Position numbers and translations under genes: made by a program. A DNA stretch of 5,870 nucleotides, from assembly GCA_003233295.1 (NCBI GenBank), contig QILJ01000361.1, forward strand, positions 1-5,870. The letters run 5' to 3'. The number at the start of each line of letters is the position of its first letter. Positions within the stretch are counted from its first letter, which is position 1. The stretch is from Ignavibacteria bacterium (GTDB lineage: Bacteria; Bacteroidota; Ignavibacteria; Ignavibacteriales; Melioribacteraceae). The notes below the pieces were generated by a model. The model ran no database searches. It was not told the DNA's origin and saw nothing but the letters and a program-made list of their open reading frames with translations. Positions 1 to 5,870 of this stretch are shown here, piece after piece.

Positions 1-320
1 GTCTTTCCTCCATCGCTGGAGCGTCTATCATATACATGAATATCACCGTTGTTGTATTTAAAAACACTTCCGGCTGGACAAAAACTTTTATGCTCCGGAA
101 CAATCAACTGAGTTTCACCCCTGATAACCTTGATTCCCGGTACATAACTTACTCTGGATTTAATTTTTTCATATTTTGGATTGAAGTTTGATGTTGATTC
201 ACTTGAATCTATAGAATTACTAGCATGTCCATTTTCCTGAGCAAGTGAATCTGTTGTAATAAAAACAAAGACAGATAACACAAGGAGCGTATTTAAAACT
301 TGATATATTAATATTTTCAT
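1..320 (-). CDS. Exported sialidase-like (BNR/Asp-box) protein, N-terminal part only
   Basis: Only the first 106 codons plus two bases are present; the gene continues beyond base 1. The protein opens with a signal peptide (K2, then a hydrophobic run to about residue 22, with likely cleavage near SLA-Q at 25-28). A polar Ser/Asn-rich linker follows (about 29-47), then the start of a globular domain. Residues 92-100 (GDIHVYDRR) lead directly into S-S-D-G-G-K-T at 101-107, which fits the Asp-box consensus SxDxGxTW seen on the blades of sialidase-type six-bladed propellers; the Trp would lie outside the window. The ATG at 320-318 has AAGGA at 329-333 with 8-base spacing, which supports this start. 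Family knowledge suggests an exported exo-glycosidase or a sialidase-fold protein of other specificity. The catalytic Arg triad, Tyr and Asp cannot be checked here, so sialic acid as substrate is not established. It is the third exported carbohydrate-type protein in the row. Confidence 0.72.
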   Translation of the reverse strand, partial: MKILIYQVLNTLLVLSVFVFITTDSLAQENGHASNSIDSSESTSNFNPKYEKIKSRVSYVPGIKVIRGETQLIVPEHKSFCPAGSVFKYNNGDIHVYDRRSSDGGK

Positions 321-463
321 GTTTGTTTTCCTTAGTCATTGTATAAAGTACAGATGTTAATAAAAAATCAGTTTCGAAATTTTATATTTCACTTTCATTG
401 TATCTTATTGCTGCATAAACTTTTAATGTATGCATTACTTTGCCAAAGGCGGACAAGGGAGAT
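321..463. other. Intergenic gap before the sialidase-like gene
   Basis: This 143-base AT-rich gap lies between the DUF3748 lipoprotein stop and the sialidase-like start. It holds the AAGGA ribosome binding site (329-333) and an imperfect dyad, TGCATA at 412-417 and TATGCA at 429-434 with an 11-base spacer. I see no GC-rich stem followed by a T tract on the minus strand, so nothing clearly ends transcription here and read-through from the lipoprotein gene is possible. No convincing -35/-10 pair was found. Confidence 0.4.
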
Positions 464-1831
464 TTATTTTACTGACAGCTTGTAAATTTGTTTGATAATT
501 CCTTTACCATCTTTTGATTCTGCCTCACGATTAAATGCAATTGTTTTTCCATCGTGAGATAATACAACATTCATTGGCAGTTTTTCACTTTTTTCGGTCA
601 GTTTTGTAAAATTACCAAAGTCGGTACCAGGTTGGGCATTACATTTTATAATACTATTATTCCATGTATAATAAATATATTTCCCGTCCGGACTCCAGCG
701 AACATCACTCTGAACATTCGATTCATGATGAGTTACCTGCACAGAATTTCCGTCCAGCGGCGAGATGAAGAATACCTGGATTATGCCATTCTTATCTTTT
801 TGTCTATACGCAATATATTTACCATCTTCCGAACAGCGCAATGTTCCCAAACATCCTGGATATTTCGTTTCAGCGGTAAAAGTTAAACGACGCTGTACGG
901 TTCCTTTTGGAGGCATCGGGAAAGAGGTAACAGTTCCTTCAAGAGGTCCGTATTTACCTGGCAGATCAATTTTTTCAGGAATATCGACGACAAAAACCTC
1001 ATCAACAGATTCACCTTTGCTATTCCTCACAGTGCCGAGGAATGCCCTGGCACGCTGCCATTTTTTATCCGGTGTTTGATAACCGCGTGTACCGATCCAG
1101 CTATCGCCGGCTGCATGACTGATTTCATCCGAGCCTTTTACCGGATGCGGTACAACTCTAACTACGAGCACGGAATACCAAAGTCCATCAACATTTTCTC
1201 CGCCGGGCTGGTGATCAACTTTTACCGGTCCGATCGGTCGGGAAACACCGATTGTACGTAAGTTCCACGGTTCGCCGGTTTTGTCCTCCAGTATTTTCAT
1301 GATCTCGTCATTGTACGTGAATGCAATCCAAGCGCCATCGCCACTCCATTCATGGTCGTGTGTGCCGCCGCGCAAAGCTCCCGGAGTAAAGGGTGGAGTA
1401 ACATCGCGGGCATCCATAAAAATAGGTACATTCGGATGATCCACATCAACAATTACTCCCGTTCTGCGCCAATGTTCATAAGGTCGCTCAGCGCTGCAAT
1501 TCTGCAGACCGTGTATGAAGATCACTTTATTTTCAACAGGGCTGTAACTTGCCGCGCCCACACCGGGTCCATATAAATGCGGATTCTTCGTTCTGTAAAG
1601 AACTTTTACTTCACCGGTTTCTACATTAATTTCTTCAATCGTTTTACATGCGGCAATTCCTCCCTCCAATGGACGTGTATCATAAACAAGCCATTGATCA
1701 TCCGGTGAAAAATTATGTCTGCCGTCTAGATCGAAATTCTTTGTGTCATCGTTCGAGATCTGAATTTCTTCAATCTTATTACTGCACGATACGGAAAAGA
1801 GTAAGAAAATAACTAACAAATACCAATACAT
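464..1831 (-). CDS. DUF3748 (YidR-like) beta-propeller lipoprotein
   Basis: The 455-residue protein has a short hydrophobic leader ending in F-S-V-S-C16-S. This is a loose lipobox, so a lipid-anchored envelope protein is likely. The rest is built from PD40/TolB-like propeller blades. The clearest blade motifs are NFSPDDQWLVYD (40-51), SYSPVENKVIFIHG (95-108), EWSGDGAWIAFTYND (161-175), SEDGKYIAY (334-342), WSPDGKYIYYTW (379-390) and SHDGKTIAF (425-433). The order of landmarks matches my memory of E. coli YidR, the DUF3748 family: a VYDxRP start, FTPGALRGGTHDH at 148-160, VQRRLTFT at 312-319 and QVTHHESNVQS at 365-375. E. coli YidR lacks this lipoprotein leader and has no established function. 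Paired histidines (158/160 and 368/369) look like possible metal or substrate ligands; this is inference. The start is secure: AGGAG at 1839-1843 lies 7 bases before the ATG. It sits 82 bases downstream of the hydrolase gene, probably co-transcribed. The alternative reading is a generic TolB-like or PL22-like propeller. Confidence 0.8.
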   Translation of the reverse strand: MYWYLLVIFLLFSVSCSNKIEEIQISNDDTKNFDLDGRHNFSPDDQWLVYDTRPLEGGIAACKTIEEINVETGEVKVLYRTKNPHLYGPGVGAASYSPVENKVIFIHGLQNCSAERPYEHWRRTGVIVDVDHPNVPIFMDARDVTPPFTPGALRGGTHDHEWSGDGAWIAFTYNDEIMKILEDKTGEPWNLRTIGVSRPIGPVKVDHQPGGENVDGLWYSVLVVRVVPHPVKGSDEISHAAGDSWIGTRGYQTPDKKWQRARAFLGTVRNSKGESVDEVFVVDIPEKIDLPGKYGPLEGTVTSFPMPPKGTVQRRLTFTAETKYPGCLGTLRCSEDGKYIAYRQKDKNGIIQVFFISPLDGNSVQVTHHESNVQSDVRWSPDGKYIYYTWNNSIIKCNAQPGTDFGNFTKLTEKSEKLPMNVVLSHDGKTIAFNREAESKDGKGIIKQIYKLSVK

Positions 1832-1832
1832 T

Positions 1833-1858
1833 TTATATCTCCTAATTTCATGATATAA
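1833..1858 (-). promoter_or_regulatory. Possible AT-rich hairpin enclosing the lipoprotein gene's ribosome binding site
   Basis: Perfect 7-base arms, TTATATC at 1833-1839 and GATATAA at 1852-1858, flank a 12-base spacer. The ribosome binding site (AGGAG, 1839-1843) lies at the arm/loop boundary, just upstream of the ATG at 1831. Such a stem could modulate access to the site, but it has only one G-C pair and may be chance in AT-rich DNA. Confidence 0.25.
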
Positions 1859-1884
1859 TTAAAGCTAATTAACTTTTTGTCCAA
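1856..1884 (-). promoter_or_regulatory. Weak sigma70-like promoter candidate upstream of the lipoprotein gene
   Basis: On the minus strand TTGGAC (1884-1879) is followed after exactly 17 bases by TAATTA (1861-1856). TAATTA also recurs at 1866-1871, giving a small AT dyad. The spacing is right but the -10 box is poor, and the Bacteroidota housekeeping consensus (TTTG/TAnnTTTG) is not matched. The gene may equally be transcribed from upstream of the hydrolase gene. Confidence 0.18.
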
Positions 1885-1913
1885 ACTTAATTACCTGACA
1901 AATAAAAATTTTA

Positions 1914-4361
1914 CTATTTCTTCTGCCACGGAATTTCCAACCCTAACTCTTTCGGACTTATAGGAATATAATATAAATCAAATTTACACCAGCCGGCGCC
2001 GCCGGGCACATCATAAAGATATACTTTTACCGTGAAATTATTTTCAATAGACGGCTGTTCCAAAATGAATGGGTGCATCGGTCTGGATTCAATATCTTTT
2101 GGAATTACTGTAACAACCTTTTCCGGCAGTGGGTTCAAAATATCATAATCTTTAAAATACATCGGGTCCCACCGCAGATGTTCTATCTCAAGATGTTCAC
2201 CCTTTATATTTATTATATCTCTTCCGTCAACTCTGCCTTCCCAATGTAAAATTTTAACAGCTTCTTTTTCATTTTCCTTTAATACTTTCACGTATCTCTT
2301 TTGCTGTTCAGAAATGATCTTTTCAATTTCTTCAGAACTTGGCGCACTCTTCAGTAATTGTCTGGAGTTTGAAAGATCATTTAATGCTCTCTCAACATTC
2401 TTCAATAACTGGTCAACTCCAAAAAGATGGTAGCCATAACCTGGCGTTTCCATAAATTCGTTACGAGTTTGCTGTAAAGAATCATATAATTCGGAAAGTT
2501 TATTACGATACGGCTCAGTTGGTTCATCTGCATATTCAAAATAGGCAAAAGTTGTTTTGACATAAAAATAATTAGTTTTTATAAATAAACGTGTCATCTC
2601 CAACTGGTTTTCAACATCATTGGCTACTTTATTATCCGCTATCTGGGATTTGACATGCTTATACTTTTCTTTCATTGTATTTGCAACTTCAAGTCCATGA
2701 TCTAATTGGTTTAGGGTTTCCGCTATCCACGGTTTGCAGCTAAGATATATTTTACGCAAAAATTGAATGTGCGCCTTGCCATTATCAATATGCGGATAAC
2801 CTAGCGCAGGAAATGTACCAACCCGGATTTGCGGAAGAGAACTGAAACCACCATAAGAAACAGGCTCAATGAAAAGTCCGTAATTGTAAGCAACTGGAGA
2901 AAGCATATATATATCAGCCATACCATCAGAAGCTGCAGTACCAAAATGAATGGAGCAGAAGTCCCTAGCAATATCATTTGGATCTTCGAGATAATTCCAC
3001 CCTAACCGAAATACCGTATAAGAAGTAAGGCTTTTTGATTTGTAGTCATCGGGAGACAGCAGATCAAAGCTCAAACCTTTCAGGTTGCTGTTTGGAGCTG
3101 CTATAACTGATTGCAGCCCAGACTGAAAATACTGACCCGGGAAAGTTGGAAAAATATTTGACTTAGAAGATTCGTAATAATTCATCGATTCCATCACAAC
3201 CAGCATGTTATGTGGAGTAAGATTAAAAGTCGGATTATAACGCTGATGCCACCAGCGATCATTCTGAGTAAAACTGGGTATGAGGTAAAGTCCTTTCGTC
3301 GGTACATCGTCCGTGAATATTCTCTGGTAAATTTCCGGTTGTGAGTGCTGCTCAAAGCTATTAGTTATCCATGTTCGATGATGATATATTTTACCAAACT
3401 CACCAACTACAACGTCATAAACTTTTTTAACAAATGTTCTGTATCGTTTTTCCAAACTCCAATCACATCCTTCTCCATCATGCATGGGATCAAATGTTTT
3501 ATAGTTTCCCCAATAACTTTGCTCCTCACCGGTAAATACTGCTACGCCGTCAAGTTCGGGCATAGCTTCCATAAGCATTCTATACTTGGCTTGCACTGCA
3601 TCCCAGAACAAAGGATCGGATGGAGATAATGTAGCGCCGTACTTTTTCAAAAGTGAAGGATGAAATGTAAACTCCGTTCCAAAAGGCAGATATTTCATAT
3701 TTAAAGAATGTGCATATTCTATCAATTCTTTTGCTTTGATTCTATTCTTTTTATTCTGCGTTCTTTCCGGCTCTGAGTCCCATGGAATAAGCGCAAGAGG
3801 GTTCTCGCCATAAACCAGATTCAAACCCCACCGAAGCGCCCTCCTTATATCCTCTTTTGATTTAACTTGGATACGTGTATATCTAATTTTAAGTGATGGC
3901 TCTCGTTTTACATTTATTTCAGGAATATTTTTATATACCCTTATCCTATCCCATATCCAGTAAAGACCGTAAACATCTCCAATAATAGAACCACCAGCTA
4001 CTATAACAACTCGATTTCCATCAATTACGGTGCTCACTATCTCGTATCCTTCCGGATCGTCAACACCGTTCAACTGGATTTCCCCTTTTTTTACTAGATT
4101 TGCCGTGTATTCATTCCTGGTTTCGTTTCCAACAATGATCGAATTATTAGAAATATCTTTCCATCTATTTACTATTTTAAATTGCAGATTGAACTGTTTT
4201 CCAATTTCCTGCAGATCATTGAGAACAACTTTTACTGCTTCATTTTTCATGAGGGATTTGCTTACAACAATTTGCCATGTCTCAATTTCCTGACCGAGTG
4301 CAGGTGTAGCGAAAACCAGTACATATAAGAATATTGTCAGCGTTCTAAATATTCGATTCAT
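1914..4361 (-). CDS. Large exported glycoside-hydrolase-like protein with GH67-like landmarks
   Basis: The protein has 815 residues from the chosen ATG. A signal peptide (1-23, ending ALG before Q24) indicates export. Residues about 25-160 resemble the N-terminal alpha/beta domain shared by GH67 alpha-glucuronidases and GH20-type enzymes: IIVG (75-78), DDPEGYEI (101-108) and GDVYGLYWIWDRI (128-140), then a strand with RYTRIQ (160-165). Residues about 165-500 should form a TIM barrel. D271-G272-V-A-V-F-T-G-E279-E280 recalls the GH67 stretch DGFLVKxxSE around the general acid. D368 and the Glu pair E391/E397 lie in an NMLVVMESMNYYES context at about the spacing of the GH67 Asp and Glu that act on water. 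This alignment is from memory and is inference. Residues about 528-703 are strongly helical, and 707-815 form a beta-rich tail beginning W707-EGRVDGRD. It is longer than usual GH67 enzymes. Substrate is unknown; a uronic-acid-containing glycan is only a guess. It lies upstream of, and probably in an operon with, the DUF3748 and sialidase-like genes. Confidence 0.62.
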   Translation of the reverse strand: MNRIFRTLTIFLYVLVFATPALGQEIETWQIVVSKSLMKNEAVKVVLNDLQEIGKQFNLQFKIVNRWKDISNNSIIVGNETRNEYTANLVKKGEIQLNGVDDPEGYEIVSTVIDGNRVVIVAGGSIIGDVYGLYWIWDRIRVYKNIPEINVKREPSLKIRYTRIQVKSKEDIRRALRWGLNLVYGENPLALIPWDSEPERTQNKKNRIKAKELIEYAHSLNMKYLPFGTEFTFHPSLLKKYGATLSPSDPLFWDAVQAKYRMLMEAMPELDGVAVFTGEEQSYWGNYKTFDPMHDGEGCDWSLEKRYRTFVKKVYDVVVGEFGKIYHHRTWITNSFEQHSQPEIYQRIFTDDVPTKGLYLIPSFTQNDRWWHQRYNPTFNLTPHNMLVVMESMNYYESSKSNIFPTFPGQYFQSGLQSVIAAPNSNLKGLSFDLLSPDDYKSKSLTSYTVFRLGWNYLEDPNDIARDFCSIHFGTAASDGMADIYMLSPVAYNYGLFIEPVSYGGFSSLPQIRVGTFPALGYPHIDNGKAHIQFLRKIYLSCKPWIAETLNQLDHGLEVANTMKEKYKHVKSQIADNKVANDVENQLEMTRLFIKTNYFYVKTTFAYFEYADEPTEPYRNKLSELYDSLQQTRNEFMETPGYGYHLFGVDQLLKNVERALNDLSNSRQLLKSAPSSEEIEKIISEQQKRYVKVLKENEKEAVKILHWEGRVDGRDIINIKGEHLEIEHLRWDPMYFKDYDILNPLPEKVVTVIPKDIESRPMHPFILEQPSIENNFTVKVYLYDVPGGAGWCKFDLYYIPISPKELGLEIPWQKK

Positions 4362-4368
4362 CTTCATT

Positions 4369-4375
4369 ACTCCTT
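4369..4375 (-). promoter_or_regulatory. Ribosome binding site that decides the hydrolase start
   Basis: The minus strand reads AAGGAGT at 4375-4369. Its GGAG core lies 8 bases before the ATG at 4361-4359 and only 2 bases before the ATG at 4367-4365. The reading frame stays open to a TTG at 4397, but that start would place this strong site inside the coding region and push the signal peptide 12 residues inward. The ATG at 4361 is therefore the best start. Confidence 0.75.
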
Positions 4376-4440
4376 GGTTCAAATTCCATTTTATCAAGGA
4401 ATTTGTTTGGATATTAATTGTTTCGCTTATTTTATGAGGG

Positions 4441-4462
4441 TTAGTAACAATACCGTTACTAA
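4441..4462. promoter_or_regulatory. Perfect 22-base dyad, operator candidate for the glycan cluster
   Basis: TTAGTAAC (4441-4448) and GTTACTAA (4455-4462) are exact reverse complements separated by 6 bases. The dyad lies about 80-100 bases upstream of the hydrolase ATG, in the only sizeable gap between the exchanger and the glycan genes. A related half-site, TTAGTGAA, occurs nearby at 4480-4487. On the minus strand no T tract follows the stem, so it is not a standard terminator for the exchanger gene. The 8-N6-8 geometry suits a dimeric repressor or activator; the regulator family cannot be named from this. Confidence 0.45.
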
Positions 4463-4508
4463 ATATTTTTTATTACGTGTTAGTGAATGTAATTTTATCT
4501 TGTTCATA

Positions 4509-5843
4509 TTAAATTGTCTTAGTGCGTTCTAACAAAGTTGTGTAGATCGGCTGATTGCCAAGCTGTGCTGTAACCAGCGATGCTGTTACGGTGGTAATTA
4601 TCAAAGGTAATATCAGTTCAAAGTTTGATGTCATTTCAATTGCGAGCACCAATCCTGTAAGAGGCGCTCTCACTGTCGAAGCAAATATGCCTGCCATTCC
4701 TGCAACGGCATAAACCTCAGTATATGAAATAAGTTCCGGGAAATAGTGCTGCATAATATTTCCAAACAGCATTCCGAAAACAACCCCAAGGGCAAGCAAG
4801 GGTGCAAAAATGCCTCCCGGCACACCGGTACCATAGCTGAAAATTGTCAGCAGCAGTCTGCCGATAAATAAAATTATTAGAAATTGTAAAGTATATGAAT
4901 GATCAAGCACCGTTCTAATTGTGCTGTAACCGCCTCCTATCATTTTCGGATAAAACATTCCAACTACTACTATAACCAGTCCCGCGACAATTGCGCTAAG
5001 AACCATTGCAATTTTCGACAGATTGCTGAAGAAATCCAATGATCGTATTAAGAGTTTATTAAATATATATCCCACTAAGCTGAATAAAAAACCTAGCACA
5101 ATAAATAACCAGATACTTGATAATGGCGGGGTTGGAAAAACCATCATTTTAATTACCGGATCAGTCCCGACTAAAATTCTCACAACAAAATCTGCCGTAC
5201 CTGATGCGACCATAATAGCCGCAACAGAAAAAAAAGTATATCTGAAATGCCCGTGCATTTCTTCGATAACAAAAATTACACCGGCAAGAGGCGCATTAAA
5301 AGCGCTTGCAAGTCCGGCAGCTGCCCCCGCCGAAACCAAAGGATTGGTTTTTTCATCAGAATGTTTGAAAACGTCTTTGATCATTTTACCAACGTTAGCG
5401 CCAATCTGGATTGTTGGACCTTCACGACCTAATAATAAACCGCTTCCCAATGAAAACAATGCAGCAATAAACTTTACAGGCAATACCCGTTTCCAGCGCA
5501 AAGGTCTTATTCCATCCAAAGCACCTTCAATCTCCTGAACTCCGCTTCCTGAGGTTTCGGGAGCAAATTTTTTCACTAAAAATAATGCAATACCAATTCC
5601 GATAACTCCAAACAATATAGGCAGTACCCAACTTATGAATCCCGAATTACCGGCGCCTGAAGAATATAGCTTCTCTCTGAAAACGTCAATGTAGGCAAGC
5701 GTTAGTCGGAAAATTGAACCTATTGTTCCTGCAATTGCTCCTACTACAAAAGAAAAAAATATTAAACTAAAGTCTTTTGCATCAGCATCAATAAATCTTT
5801 GATCCGACACCCACGATTTTTTTTGTTTTAAAGATGATTTCAT
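4509..5843 (-). CDS. clcA: CLC-family chloride/proton exchanger (ClcA/EriC type)
   Basis: This 444-residue integral membrane protein aligns in all landmark regions with E. coli CLC-ec1 (473 residues). It has the chloride-site motif GSGVQEIEGAL (99-109, with Ser100 equivalent to S107), G-R-E141-G-P-T-I-Q with the gating glutamate (E148), FNAPLAGVIFVIEEM (182-196) with E195 matching the internal proton glutamate (E203), GVPGGIFAPLLALG (340-353) including F346, RAPLTGLVLAIEMTSNFELILP (392-413), and QPIYTTLLERT (431-441) with Y434 matching the chloride-binding Tyr445. Keeping both glutamates argues for a coupled 2Cl-/H+ exchanger rather than a channel. No C-terminal CBS or TrkA-C domain is present. 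The usual Pro after GSGI/V is Gln here, a variant I believe is common in bacterial members. The start is ATG 5843; a TTG directly upstream would add one residue, and an in-frame TAG at 5849-5847 closes the frame. No ribosome binding site is visible. Likely role: acid resistance or anion balance in the inner membrane. Confidence 0.95.
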   Translation of the reverse strand: MKSSLKQKKSWVSDQRFIDADAKDFSLIFFSFVVGAIAGTIGSIFRLTLAYIDVFREKLYSSGAGNSGFISWVLPILFGVIGIGIALFLVKKFAPETSGSGVQEIEGALDGIRPLRWKRVLPVKFIAALFSLGSGLLLGREGPTIQIGANVGKMIKDVFKHSDEKTNPLVSAGAAAGLASAFNAPLAGVIFVIEEMHGHFRYTFFSVAAIMVASGTADFVVRILVGTDPVIKMMVFPTPPLSSIWLFIVLGFLFSLVGYIFNKLLIRSLDFFSNLSKIAMVLSAIVAGLVIVVVGMFYPKMIGGGYSTIRTVLDHSYTLQFLIILFIGRLLLTIFSYGTGVPGGIFAPLLALGVVFGMLFGNIMQHYFPELISYTEVYAVAGMAGIFASTVRAPLTGLVLAIEMTSNFELILPLIITTVTASLVTAQLGNQPIYTTLLERTKTI

Positions 5844-5870
5844 CAACTATCAGGTTTCATTAGGTTATTT
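5843..5870 (-). CDS. Possible last codons of an upstream gene overlapping the exchanger start
   Basis: From the right edge one minus-strand frame stays open (N-N-L-M-K-P-D-S) and ends in TGA at 5845-5843, sharing its final A with the exchanger ATG (TGATG). Such a junction is typical of translational coupling and would explain why the exchanger gene has no visible ribosome binding site. Eight codons are far too few to prove a gene; a short leader peptide starting at the ATG at 5860 is the alternative, and chance is also possible. Confidence 0.25.

Noticed and set aside
412..434. Inverted repeat TGCATA-N11-TATGCA in the gap before the sialidase-like gene
   Set aside because: Six-base arms of this composition are expected by chance in AT-rich DNA, no T tract follows on the minus strand, and it is not tied to a promoter.
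632..1576. Several plus-strand open frames of 61-104 codons opposite the DUF3748 gene
   Set aside because: They lie antisense to a gene with clear propeller motifs, and their translations show no domain, signal or composition expected of a real protein.
3345..4293. Plus-strand open frames (3345-3629 and 4030-4293) opposite the hydrolase gene
   Set aside because: They are antisense to a well-supported long gene; the translations look like reverse reading of the signal peptide and barrel regions, with no recognisable features.
4441..4475. The 22-base dyad read as an intrinsic terminator
   Set aside because: The T-rich stretch (ATATTTTTTATT) follows it only on the plus strand, where no gene ends. 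On the minus strand the stem is AT-rich and is followed by CCCTCATAAAA, not a T tract.
5023..5538. A 171-codon plus-strand frame, plus a nested 61-codon one, opposite the exchanger gene
   Set aside because: The minus strand here encodes the diagnostic CLC motifs, including GREGP and FNAPLAG. The long antisense frame is a by-product of the codon pattern of the membrane protein.
5817..5824. Run of eight A residues (minus strand) near the exchanger start, considered as a phase-variation tract
   Set aside because: It encodes part of a Gln-Lys-Lys stretch in an AT-rich, Lys-rich N-terminus; eight A's are common in such genomes and the frame is intact. There is no evidence of switching.
4509..5843. 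Gln in place of Pro in the GSGIP-type motif of the exchanger, considered as a functional change
   Set aside because: I recall GSGVQ as a frequent bacterial variant, and the gating Glu, internal Glu and chloride Tyr are all kept, so this looks like an ordinary family member.

Overview
The window is AT-rich bacterial DNA with four protein genes, all on the minus strand. In transcription order (high to low coordinates) they are: a CLC-type chloride/proton exchanger, a large exported glycoside-hydrolase-like protein, a DUF3748 (YidR-like) beta-propeller lipoprotein, and the first third or so of an exported sialidase-like (BNR/Asp-box) protein that runs off the left edge. The organism is probably from the Bacteroidota/Ignavibacteria side of the tree. 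The reasons are the low GC, signal peptides ending just before Gln (LAQ, ALG-Q), the lipoprotein with a loose lipobox, and several exported carbohydrate-active proteins in a row. This is a judgement from style, not a phylogenetic result.

Layout from the right edge. At 5843-5870 the last codons of a possible upstream reading frame end in a TGA that overlaps the exchanger ATG. The CLC gene occupies 4509-5843. A 147-base gap (4362-4508) holds a perfect 8+6+8 inverted repeat, the best operator candidate in the window. The glycoside-hydrolase-like gene follows at 1914-4361, with its start re-assigned from a TTG to an internal ATG behind a strong ribosome binding site. An 82-base gap leads to the DUF3748 lipoprotein gene (464-1831), and a 143-base gap leads to the sialidase-like gene (320 down to the edge). 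No stretch without a gene exceeds 150 bases. I see no tRNA, rRNA, CRISPR, insertion sequence or phage gene.

How the genes may work together. The three left-hand genes all encode exported proteins with strong carbohydrate signatures. They lie head to tail with short gaps and look like one glycan-processing cluster: an alpha-glucuronidase-like barrel enzyme with a helical region and an extra C-terminal beta module, a membrane-anchored beta-propeller of unknown function, and an Asp-box propeller enzyme. The exchanger is a textbook family member and probably unrelated to the glycan genes. The most interesting points are the chance to assign the orphan DUF3748 family to extracellular glycan metabolism, and the hydrolase, which keeps GH67-like landmarks but otherwise looks divergent.
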